Origin: Cryptomeria japonica
Lineage: Eukaryota; Streptophyta; Pinopsida; Cupressales; Cupressaceae
Length of the DNA: 64,000 nt
Direction: 5' to 3'
Assembly (NCBI RefSeq): GCF_030272615.1
Contig: NC_081408.1
Coordinates: 341,461,793 to 341,525,792 of the forward strand
Shown: positions 1 to 9,808 of the stretch, piece by piece
Layout: each line of letters opens with the position of its first letter
How positions within the stretch are numbered: the first letter of the stretch is position 1
Notes under the pieces: generated by a model
The model's database searches: none
Told to the model about the DNA's origin: nothing
The model's input: the letters and a program-made list of their open reading frames with translations, nothing else
Program-made: the position numbers and the translations under genes

Positions 1-2
1 AA

Positions 3-655
3 AGACGGTTGGTTTATGCCAGACTATGTATTAATGTCAAACAGTCCTCAAACCTACCTTCTGAGGTAGATCTTTTCTCCAAGCTCAGCAGATGTGTGCA
101 GAAAGTAGAGTATAAATCCATCCCCTTTGCGTGTTTCCACTATAAAAAAGTTGGTCATTGGGCTAGGCAGTGCCCATCTAACCCAAAGAAGGAATGAAGA
201 AAAAAGAATGAGCCGCTCTTAGAAAAGAAGGATGCCCTGGTCACTGAGCCTTCCTCAACTATTTTGGGCTATGATCTAGTTGGTTCTACACTTGAGCCAA
301 TCATTCCTGGTGACCTTGACTCGAGCAGCTCGGTCCCTATGAAGAGTGTTGGGGAACCCTCTGCTGTGAATGCCCCCGCATTGACGGGGTTTCCCCAACC
401 TCTACTAGATCTACCCAGGATAATCCCATTTAGTTGATTATTGATATGGATAACTCTTTTGAGTCGAATCCCTAGACCTACACCTTGCAGGATCCTCCTC
501 TTGAAGACCCCGCTCCTTTTATTGAGGTCAAGCCAAAAAACAGAAAAGGAACTCCTCTATTGGCCAAATCACCCCGACTCCTGGGGGGTCTTAACCAGAA
601 ACAAACAAAGAGCAGACTGTGGGTCAAATACAAGGGGGGTGGGGAGACCTTCTAA
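3..655 (+). pseudogene. LINE ORF1 C-terminal part, gag-like zinc-knuckle protein
   Basis: This is the C-terminal end of the RNA-binding ORF1 protein that coats LINE RNA. A zinc knuckle lies at 132-173 and reads CFHYKKVGHWARQC, so the usual second cysteine is tyrosine (TAT at 141-143). The reading continues in the same frame past a TGA at 195-197 through a linker rich in Glu, Ser and Pro. It then changes frame near 433 and ends in a basic, proline-containing tail at a TAA at 653-655. The N-terminal part is outside the window. The assignment rests on the knuckle and on position directly before the endonuclease ORF. Confidence 0.75.
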
Positions 656-751
656 TGCAGTTAGCAAAGATAGATAGAGTCAGGTTGCCATTGCAGATGG
701 AGCTCAAAGAACATTACCAAAAATGGGGATGGGATCCCCCCCTCATGCAAA

Positions 752-1559
752 ATGAAGGTCATCTCATGGAATATAAGGGGATTATACCACCCCCATAAGC
801 ATGACCTGCTATCTAATTTGGTCAGAGATCACAAGCTTGATATTTGTCTTGTCAAAGAAATGAAAAATGCCTAGTAGTAAAGTGGAAAAACTCAAACTGG
901 CAATTTTTGGAGATTGTGGTGTTCACTGTGTGGATGCTGATGGTGCTTCAGGAGGTATCGCCACCCTTTGGAATCCAAGATTTCTATGTGGTAAGGTGGT
1001 TCTCTCTTCTTCCAATCACATTGCTACTAGATTCTTTGATCTTAAAGATGGATCCTCTTAGATCATTTCAAATATCTATGCTCCTAATGGGAGATCCACT
1101 AGGAAATCTCTATGGTCTTGCATTTGCCCTACCAGATCTCTATTCCCTAATGAGAAATGGATCCTTCTGGGTGATTTCAATACCCCTCTTTCTAATCTAG
1201 AGAAATCTGATGGTATACCTATTTCTATTGATAGTAGACAAGACTTGGCTAACATGATCAACTCTTTGAGGCTTTTAGATCTTGATATTATTTGGGCCAT
1301 ATTCACTTGGTCCAACAAACGCAGTGAGGAGGATCTTATTCAGGTCAAGCTTGATAGGGGTCTTATCTCTCTGGATTGGCTTCAGATGGCCTCCTACAAA
1401 CTTAATGCCTTGGCTCATGTTGGATCAAATCACTTCCCTATCTACCTCTTGGTCTCTCCATTGTCTGGCAAAAAGGCATACCCCTTCAGATTTGAGAAAA
1501 TGTGGCCGATGGCCCCAAAAATCCAAGATAAAATTTTGGAGTGGTGGAATATTGATATC
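752..1559 (+). pseudogene. LINE ORF2, endonuclease domain
   Basis: This is the N-terminal endonuclease of ORF2, which nicks target DNA to prime reverse transcription. The start at 752 gives MKVISWNIRGL, the conserved opening of plant L1 endonucleases, followed by a region ending DICLVKE. A frameshift near 866 moves the reading to the frame used by the rest of ORF2. IISNIYAPN follows at about 1062 and WILLGDFN (the GDFN motif) at about 1160. A TAG at 1059-1061 sits where a tryptophan is expected, and another TAG lies at 1559-1561. The catalytic motifs are still readable but no intact protein is possible. Confidence 0.88.
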
Positions 1560-1571
1560 TAGGGAACAACT

Positions 1572-3665
1572 ATGTTTTGTATAGCCAAGAAGCTCTCCAA
1601 TGTCAAGTCTAATATTCAACGCTGGAATAAATCCACTTTTGGCAACATCTTTAAAGCTAAAGAGAAGCTCAAACTAGATCTTGCAAAGGTTCAAAATCAT
1701 ATCCAAGCATACGGGTTTGATATTGATGTCTCAAATAAAGAAATTGATATATTGACCAAATTACATGATATTATCTCCAAAGAAGAAGAATTTTGGAAGT
1801 AGAGATCTAGAGCCTTATGGCTCAAAAGTGGTGACAAAAATACTAAGTTCTTCCATATGACGACTCTTAAGCACATGGCCATTAATAGAATAAACAAAAT
1901 TCAGATTGGGCAGAGATGGGTTGATAAGCATGATGAGATTTTCTAGGAAGCCATCAATGTTTTCTCCAAGCTCCTTTATGTGGATGACCCTCTTGATTCT
2001 TTAGCTTAGATTGAAATCTTCCAAGAAATTCCCTCCATCATCTCTAGGGACATGAACTTGGAGCTTACCAAAATCCCCTCCCCTAAGGAAGTTTGCAATG
2101 TTGTTTTCTCTTTTGAAAGTAACAAAGTCCTTGGACCTAATGGTTTCCCTCTTTTTTTCTTTCAAAATTTTTGGCAAATTATCTGCTCTGATATGGTCAC
2201 CACTGCTCAAGAATTTTTTGGATCCCACTCTCTCCTGAAGGAACTGAATGCCACCTTCCTAGTCCTCATCCCTAAGAAATCCTATGCCTGCTCTTTTCAG
2301 GATTTTAGACCTATTAGCCTTTGCAATTCTATTTATTAAATCTTCACCAAGATTCTTGTCCTCGGGCTTAAGATTTTCATCCCCTCTTTAATCTCTAAAC
2401 ATCAAAATGGGTTTGTGCCTGGGAGACAGATCCTAGATTTTGCTATTGTGGTTCATGAGAACATCCACTCCCTTTCAATCAATAAAAAACCAGGTTTTCT
2501 CTTGAAACTTGACATGCTGAAAGCTTTTGATAGAGTTAATTGGTGCTTTCTCCTCAGAATCCTCAAGGCCTTTGGATTTGGAGATAACTTCATCCAAATC
2601 ATTAAGCAATGTGTTTCCACCCCAAAATCCTCTGTGTTGATTAATGGATCTGCCTCTGGTTTTTTCTTTGGGTCTAGGGGCATAAGACAAGGGGATCCTC
2701 AATCTCCTTTCCTTTTCATTCTAATGAGTGAATCTCTCAGCAAAATTATTCAGACAGAGGTCAGAAATGGCAATATTATGGGCCTTCAACCCTCCTCTCA
2801 GGCCCCCACTTGCTCTCACCAACAATTTGTTGATGACACTCTCTTGATGGAGGAAGGTTCAGTCAAAGAAGTTAAAAATGACTTTGAATATATCTGAACA
2901 TGGCTCGGGACAAAAAATTAGCCTGGCTAAAAGCTCCATCTTCTTCTTTAACACCCCGAGTACAGGAAAGTTAAGATTTCCTTGATTATTGGCTGCAAAA
3001 TTGGAACTTTTCCTATTTCCTATTTGGGCCTTCCTCTCTACTAGGGCCCAACTCCTAACTCTTTTTGGGTGAATCTTATAGACAAATTCCAGAATAAATT
3101 GGCTGGGTAGAAATGCGCCTTGCTAAGACAAGCTGGTAAGCTCCAGTTGCTCAAAGCCTCACTTCAGATCCTCCCTATTTATGCTATGATTCTATTTGAA
3201 ATTCCAGCCAAAATCATGGATAAATTGGAAAGAATTAAATAAAAATTATTATGGACTAGAACTGAATCCAAGAATAGATTACACCTTGTGGCTTGGAATC
3301 AAGTTTGCTTTCCCAAATCCATGGGAGGACTGGATATCCAGGATTTGAGAGACTTCAATAAAGCCCTGATGACCAAGAAGTTATGGAGATGTCTTAAGGA
3401 GAATAATGAATGGATTGATATATTCAAACTTAAGTACCATATTCCTAATATCCAAAACACTCTGGAAACTTATGATCTCCCCAACGCAGTTTCTGATTTT
3501 TGGAGCAATTTCTTTGGCTCCTCCAAAGTTATCTTGCATTGTTGCAAATGGATGCTAGGTAATGGTACCAGAATCAGGTTTTGGGAAGACTCGTGGATTA
3601 GTGATGCCCCCTATCGAACTCTATTTGGGCTCCCCCTTCAAAGAATTATTCCTCAGAAAAATTAG
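1572..3665 (+). pseudogene. LINE ORF2, linker and reverse transcriptase
   Basis: This segment holds the RT that copies LINE RNA at the nicked target. It keeps one frame with the end of the endonuclease but has many stops. RALWLKSGDKNTKFFH marks the linker, and FRPISLCNSIY at about 2310 begins the RT core. QNGFVPGRQI, the DMLKAFDRVNW motif with its catalytic Asp, GIRQGDP and QQFVDDTLL (active site FVDD, about 2820) follow in order. Downstream, FPISYLGLPL and MGGLDIQDL mark the thumb/connection region. Stops include a TAG at 1800-1802 where related proteins have Gln, and a TAA after NSIY near 2338. The order and spacing are those of plant L1 elements. Confidence 0.92.
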
Positions 3666-4947
3666 TGCGTGGGTGGCTGATTACATTAGATATGGAGACT
3701 GGCTAGACCTCTCTTCTATTGATAATGATCTGAGTCCTATGCAACCTTTGTTGAATTGTATCCACTTCCCTCACTCTCAAGGGGAGGATGAAGTATTCTA
3801 TAACTTCTCCTCTTCTGAGAAGTTCAAAGTTGTTGATGCCTATAAGTTCATCTCTAGATCCTTCTCCCCCCCCTATTGGGCAGGTATCTGGAACAAACAC
3901 CTAATTCCTAAAATTAACATCTTTTTCTGGTTGTTTATGCACAACAAGATCTCTACCATTGACAATCTTTGTAGAAGAGGTATTCCTCTCTCTAATAGAT
4001 GTTTTCTTTGTAAAGAGGCAGAGGAAAATGTTGGCCTTCTATTGCTGCATTGCACCTATGCCAAGGATATCTGGGATCACTTCCTTAACATCTGGAACAT
4101 TGCCTGGGTCTTCCCTGTTACTACCCAGCGAATGTGGTTTGAATGGAAATTCCCATCTGATAATTAGGCCTTAGGTGTTCTCTGGAATTTATCTCTTTCG
4201 CATATTGCTTGGGGCATCTAGAAATAAAGAAACAATACAGTCTTTAGGGATTTGGAAACTCCTGCTTTTGTTGTGGCTGCTAGAATCCATAATTCTATCA
4301 AAGAGAACTTTCTCCACTCCCGCCCCAGCAGAACCAATGACTCCCCCATCCCTACTCTCTAGGAGGATTGGGATACAATCAATCGGTGGCAAATTGATTG
4401 GAATATTGCCAACCCAGTCCACAAAACCAAGCAGTGCAGACAAAAATGTTATATGGCATCCTCCCCCTATGGGCTGGATCAAAATCAATGTGGATGGGGT
4501 GGGTAAAGGAAATCTTGGGCCGGCCAGGTGTGGGGGAGTGGCTAGGAATCACTCTGGTCTACTGGTTTCTGTAGTGGCACTCCCCCTGGACACCCAGTCT
4601 AACCACTATGCGGAGCCAGTGATGCCCACATTGGGTTACACATGGCTAAAAGAGAAGGCTTTACTAAAGTGTGGCTGGAGTTTGACTCATTAAACACTAT
4701 CAATTGCCTGAGTGGATGCATGAATCCTAGTTGGATGATTGCTAGCCTAATCAAGGACTACCAAAATATAATTAATAAGTTGACAAATTTCAAAATCTCG
4801 CACATATACCGGGAAGGCAATAAGGTAGCGGATCTACTGACCAATCTAGTGGTGGGATACGTGGCAACCAATTGGTGGAGTAGCAGGGATGCTTTCCCTG
4901 AAAATCTGTGCGACCTAGCACGTAATGATTACTGCATTAATCAATGA
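3562..4947 (+). pseudogene. LINE ORF2, zf-RVT domain and RNase H
   Basis: The C-terminal part of ORF2 changes frame at least three times. A zf-RVT domain at about 3830-4080 shows NIFFWLFMHNKISTIDNL and RCFLCKEAEENVGLLLLHC, with its Cys and His residues kept. An RNase H of the plant LINE type (RVT_3-like) follows: WIKINVDG near 4480 carries the first Asp, AEPV near 4615 the Glu, EFDSLNTI near 4683 the next Asp, and GNKVADLLTN near 4820 the last Asp. RNase H would remove RNA from the cDNA hybrid. ORF2 ends at TGA 4945-4947. About 210 bases of spacer separate it from the next ORF. Confidence 0.88.
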
Positions 4948-5159
4948 CCCCTCATCATGACATGACTGAGTTGATGGGGAAATGACTCTTTCTGGTTTTC
5001 CCTAATCAAAGATCTAGAAACCTCCTCGACGACTGGATTTCGTATCTCATTGTGTGGTTTTTCTACTACTGTTTGGATATTTTGTGGGCATGGCCCATTT
5101 TCTGCGACAGGTTGGTGTTAGTGAGCCCCATCTCCTACTATTTGGTGACCAAGAGCATA

Positions 5160-6671
5160 ATGGGAGGGGATAAGAACAAATAAGAGGCCTCTACTTGTAA
5201 GAAGTGGAAGAAGAATAAAAATGTCTAGCAAGAAGTCATCGATGGTGGTCTCGTCCCCTACTTGGACCAACTTCACGACCTCTCTCCTTTGCTTACGAAG
5301 GCCTTTGTTAATGGATAGAAAAAAGGGAGTCTCAGGGCTTATGGTACTGATTATCATATTGATGAAACTTTGGTGGCGATGGTCACTAGTGTGGCTATGT
5401 CTGGAAGAAGATTTTATAGGGATAGAAAAACTGGGGAGGAGGACTTGTGAGTTTCTTTGACAAAGACAAGGAGTGCTCTAGAGTCACCAAGATGGCTGAT
5501 GGTGGCTATAATAGAAAAGACCTCATGGCACCCTGGGCTGACATGGCTGAGTTTATAATGAGGTATATTACCCTTGATGGCAGGTATGCAAGCATCATTT
5601 CCTACCATTTCACTATCTTAAATCATCTCTATTCCCTTCTATTTGGCCTCCTCGTTTGAAAATAGCTTGGAAAAACATCTAGAGAACCCTAACAACCATG
5701 TTCTCCATGAGGGAATTATTATCCTTATCATGGACTATGCTAAATCCCTTGAAATTATGCCCCCTCTTGCTAAGATTGGCTTGCAGATGGATGTCCAAGA
5801 TGTCTCTGACTCGGAAATGGACCTGAAAGAAAGTAGGGTTCCTGTTGATGACCCTGAATATGAACTTGCGGATGAAGGGGAGATGATGGTCACTCCTGGG
5901 ACATTCAGAAACAAGAATCCCCCCAGACAGGTGGATAGAAAATATAAAACCAACAACAAACTGATCTCCAAGGCCGAGCCCCTCACCAAAAAGAAAAAGT
6001 TGGCGGCTAAGGACCACAACTTGAAGATTACAGACCAAGGGATTAAACTGGACATCCCTATCAATGTCTAGAAAGAAAAACAGGGGATCATAGTCAATGA
6101 AGGGAGCTGTGGGAATTAGAAGATTGGTAATCTGATGAATCTGGTCATGGAAGCTACTAGAAGCCAGGAGAGCTGCTGTAAGTGGGCTGAGCGCAAAATT
6201 GACACCCTCAAAATGGGGGTTACAAAAATAATAAATATTTTCACTGCTTCCTCTGAGCCTTGCAAACCAGAGAAACTCATGATTATGACACAAAAACTCT
6301 CCTAGAATGTTGAGGTGATGAAATGTAATCACAAACAAAGGATTGATAACGTGGAGAAATCCATGGCTAAGATTAAGAAAAATCTCAAGAACCTGGTCGA
6401 CATTAGTAAAGAAGCTATGAACAAAAACATTGAGGGGCTTGAAAAGATTAATGCCATGGTTGCTTATTATAGATCCTATCACATTGAACTGGTGAAAGAT
6501 CTTGGAGAAGATGATATGGTTGTTGGAGACAACAAAAGCACTGGACCCAGTTCCAGAACCAGGAGAAAAAGCAACAACAAGGGTACCTCCAGATTCATCA
6601 TGGAGGAGATAGAGGAAATCAATAGGATTTACATCCAAAAGAACAAGGATCTGGTGCTCTCTCTTAATTGA
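5160..6671 (+). pseudogene. extra ORF downstream of LINE RNase H, unknown function
   Basis: A protein-like reading of roughly 500 codons starts at ATG 5160, after the RNase H stop, and ends just before the LINE tail. It uses one frame to about 5450, another to about 5640, then returns to the first, with TAG stops at several sites. The middle has a globular-looking part: SGRRFYRDRKTGEEDL, then MRYITLDGRYASIISYHF, then HEGIIILIMDYAKS. An acidic linker, a Lys-rich stretch near 5985-6005 and a heptad-like Lys/Glu helix at about 6320-6460 follow. I recognise no named domain. It reminds me of unnamed plant proteins but I cannot confirm that. It may be a third LINE ORF or a sequence captured by the LINE. 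Confidence 0.6.
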
Positions 6672-6840
6672 GAGCTTTTTATTTTGTTTTGGCTTGTTTG
6701 TCTACTTTTCCTTTGTTTTTGTATCTACTTGGGGTTGCTCCCCTATTTTGCTGCTACTTCTTGCCAGTTTGGTTGTTGGTCGACTATTGTAAAACTTTAG
6801 GTTTCGGGTCCTTGTAAAACCCGTTTATCTTTATCAAAAA
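6672..6840 (+). other. LINE 3' untranslated tail
   Basis: T-rich sequence without coding signal ends in GTTTCGGGTCCTTGTAAAAC and then TTTATCAAAAA. A T-rich 3' UTR closed by a short TTTATCAAAA tail in place of a long poly(A) fits the 3' ends of plant L1 elements. It sets the 3' boundary and places the extra ORF inside the transposon. Confidence 0.65.
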
Positions 6841-7287
6841 CTAACGAGAATGGCTTAGCAGTTTGAGATATTTTAGTGGAACAATTAAGGAGGTTTAGGA
6901 TAGTTGGAACCTATCTAGATGAGTTAAACAATAAATGAACAAATATAGTTGGTATTTTGAAAGGTTTTATATCAATTGACAACTATCTAGGCATCAAGGA
7001 AATGATGGACAAAGGTTGTTGTAGCAAGACAAACTTAGAAAACATCTTTAATGCCACTTAGACTTGCAAAGAGATAAACAAGCGATTCGATTTTCCCAAC
7101 ATAAATGAATGAGGTTTGAACAAATGATCGAAGATAATAAAAGCCATTTTACTCAAATCATGTGTCATATGATAGGATGATGATGAGATAGCATAAGGTA
7201 CACCCAACAATAGTTTAAGTAGACTTCTTTTTCAATTTTTTTAAGACATTTGTAGCTATGCTAAGCTATATTTCCATTCGTGACTAA
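6841..7287. other. unassigned DNA between LINE and Copia-1
   Basis: This AT-rich stretch has stops in all frames and no motif I recognise. It continues after Copia-1 at 14638, because Copia-1 is bounded by a perfect ATATA duplication. The two flanks are therefore one older locus. Confidence 0.5.
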
Positions 7288-7292
7288 ATATA
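7288..7292. repeat. Copia-1 target-site duplication, left
   Basis: ATATA directly before the LTR matches ATATA at 14633-14637. A 5-base duplication is the usual footprint of LTR-retrotransposon integrase. Confidence 0.85.
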
Positions 7293-8756
7293 TGTTGGCA
7301 TATGTGCAAAGTTTGATGACATGATGGGATTGTATATTGTCATTAATGTCAATATGCTGAAGTATGAACTAGTATATTGAAGTAAGCAAATTGGCAAGTG
7401 AACCAGTATGATGGTATGAACCGGTATATGCAAAAAGTGAACTGGTATGTTGGAGTGTGAATCGGTATATGCAAAGTTTGTATCAGGGTCTTACCTGATA
7501 AGACTACCAGTGGTAGTCTCAGCTTTAGGGTTTCTGGTTGATGCATTCCAAGTCTGTGTGATTCGACTGATGACATCCTATGATGAGTTAGCATTGAAAT
7601 GAAGATTAGATTGCTTTGCCACATCAGCCTTGTGCGTGTGAAGGATCTCCTTGAGGACCTTGCATGAAGAAGATTGATTGTATCTACCTTGGGAATATGC
7701 AAAATTTTAGTAAACAGTGGAGAGCGTGTGATGGGTTATCAGCTTCCAGAAGCGATGAAGAACGAACGATGGAGAATGTCTTGAGATTTGTTCAAGATTG
7801 TTTTACCCCATGTAATGTGTCTAAACGACCAAGATTGGAAGGATTGTATTGTTAGCCTAGATGCTTAGGGTTTTAGGTTTTGGCCACAGACCTAATTGTT
7901 GTTTATAAGGTCGATGATGATTTTTATTTGAAGTTGTTGGCAAATGAATGTATGTGAAGTGATTCTTGCCAGACCGGAGAAGTGAGTAGAGATCTGTAGA
8001 GTGTGAATGTAGATGTAAAGGAACTAAAGTGGATCTTCCTTGGCATTAAGTGTTGTTATCAGATCAGCGTATGACCCGTTGACTTCTAACCATTTCAATA
8101 GATGGAAAATCCCTTTACCAGGTAGCTTTAACAGGATTTTTGTAAATCCTTTAACAGGGTGACTCAAAATCATTGAGTTCTTCAAATCCTCTTACAAGGT
8201 AGCCTTTAACAAGATTTTAACCTCTAACCGGGTATTTAGCCATCCCTTAACCGGGTGATCCCTAGTAGGATCGGTTCCTAGCAGAACTTGTTGTAAAGTC
8301 TTTAACCGAACTAGGTTCCTAACAGAGCGGACTTCAGAAGAGTTCAAGAACAATTTGTGGGTATTCATCCCCACTGTGGTTTTTCCCAGTTGGGTTTCCA
8401 CGTGAAAAATCAGTGTGTTATGTGTGATGCTTTTTCATGTGATTTTTTAGTGTTTTCTGTTAAGTGGTAATGCAAGCTGATCCAATGGTCATTGTATTTC
8501 TGATGTATTACTCGCTTAAACATATGGGTGAAGTTGAGATGAGATATTAGGTTTTGTGAAGATCTAGATGTTACCGGTTTATGTCTTTTATAGTCATACT
8601 GTGTTTTATCGGTAGTGCCTTGATTTAGATTGGTGATATTGTTTACAAGTTAGTGCAGTCTTTGCAGTTTAAGTTGTTTAAGAAGTTTTTGTCCATATTG
8701 ATTCACCCCCCCCTCTCGGTATCTGTTGGGTATTTACTATTCATCATTATTCATCA
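7293..8756 (+). repeat. Copia-1 5' LTR
   Basis: It begins TGTTGGCATATG and ends ATTCATCA. It contains the block GTGGTTTTTCCC then GGGTTTCCACGTG near 8380-8404, shared by other Copia LTRs here. A run of short stem-loops with CTAACA- or TTAACC-type loops lies at 8105-8330. Eight C followed by TCTC sit near the 3' end. It would carry promoter and polyadenylation functions, but I see no convincing single TATA box. Confidence 0.9.
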
Positions 8757-8772
8757 ATTGTTATAAGGGAAT
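8757..8772 (+). other. Copia-1 primer binding site, degenerate
   Basis: The sequence directly after the LTR, ATTGTTATAAGGGAAT, aligns with the ATTGGTATCAGAGC site of Copia-5 and Copia-9 but has several mismatches. The initiator tRNA-Met primer would probably no longer pair well. Confidence 0.5.
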
Positions 8773-8830
8773 CCTCCAGGTCCTTTGTGTTATAAGCTTA
8801 ACCACTTGAGGAAAAGATCCTATTCTAATA

Positions 8831-9808
8831 ATGAAGAGGGAAGGTCCTAAGTTCAACAAAGATAAATTTAAGATATGGAAGGATAAAATGAAGATCTACA
8901 TTAAAAGCATGGGTGCTCAACACTGGAACTATGTTGAGAATACTTATGTTGTCCCTACTGGTAATCTCACCAATGATCAAAGAAGAGAAATTCAGGAGAA
9001 TGGAAAAGTCATGGAAGATCTTATCAGCAGTCTATCTGATATTGAATTTATAGATGTTCAAGACAAAGACAATCCCAAAGATGTATGGGATACCCTAGAG
9101 ACTATCTATGGTGGTGATGAGCATGTAAAGCAAGCTAAGGAAGAGAGCCTTAGGGGAAAATTTGAATACATGTGGATGGTTGAAGGAGAGACCATTCAAC
9201 AATATGGGATAAGAATTAAAACTATTGTAGGAGACATCAAGAGTGCAGGAGGGAAAATAGATGATCCCACCATTGTTAGAAAAGTTTTGAGATCCTTATT
9301 ACCGGTCTATGCAATAAGGGTTGCCGCTATTGAAGAGTTGAGATCTATTGACAAGACAAAGGTATCCCTTGACTCCATCATTGCTAAGTTGACTGCATAT
9401 GAGCTAAACAGTTATGATGGCAGTGTTCAGAAGACTGAATTAGCCTTTAGAGCATCTACTGCACTATCTAGAAAGGGAAAAGAGGTTGGTATCAGCTGTG
9501 AACCCAGACAAAGCAGGGATATGGATGATGAGGAGATCCTAATGGATTTTGAAGCTCTTCTTACCAAGAGACTTCCTAAGGGAACTGGAAAATACAGAGG
9601 TAAGCTCCCTTTGAAATGTTTTTCTTACAATAGGATAGGACACATTGTTGTCAACTGTCCCAATAGTGATAATAAGGACAAACCAGAGAAGTTTAAAAAG
9701 TTCAAAGGAGGAAATAGGAGAACCTGTCTTGTTGCAGTTGATGAAGGTGTCACTGATGATGAATCAGAAGATGAAGAAAGTGAAGACATAGTGTTTTTTA
9801 GTCGTTAA
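8831..9808 (+). pseudogene. gag: Copia-1 gag
   Basis: This is the capsid/nucleocapsid protein of the virus-like particle. The open frame of 325 codons is intact from ATG 8831. Residues 1-210 form a UBN2-type Gag domain (FKIWKDKMKIYIKSMG, VWDTLETIYGGDEHVKQAK). A zinc knuckle follows at residues 263-276, CFSYNRIGHIVVNC, with Tyr (9626-9628) in place of the second Cys. The end is acidic. The frame stops at TAA 9806-9808 after a run of six T. One base fewer would continue into protease, so gag and pol were probably one ORF, as in Copia-3. Gag and RT motifs match Copia-5 closely. Confidence 0.88.

Larger units (their letters stand above)
1..6840 (+). mobile_element. L1-type LINE, 5' end beyond window, decayed
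   Basis: A non-LTR retrotransposon runs from the left edge to a tail ending TTTATCAAAAA at 6840. In order it holds an ORF1 end with a zinc knuckle, an apurinic-type endonuclease, an RT with an FVDD active site, a zf-RVT domain and an RNase H of the plant LINE type, then an extra ORF (5160-6671) and an untranslated tail. Every ORF carries stops and indels, so it is dead. No LTRs flank it. The target-site duplication cannot be checked because the 5' end is outside the window. Confidence 0.9.

Noticed and set aside
5679-6638. 319-codon open frame on the minus strand
   Set aside because: It is the reverse complement of the extra LINE ORF. Sense TAG stops read as CTA (Leu) on the other strand, which keeps it open. 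The composition looks like antisense and no motif is present.
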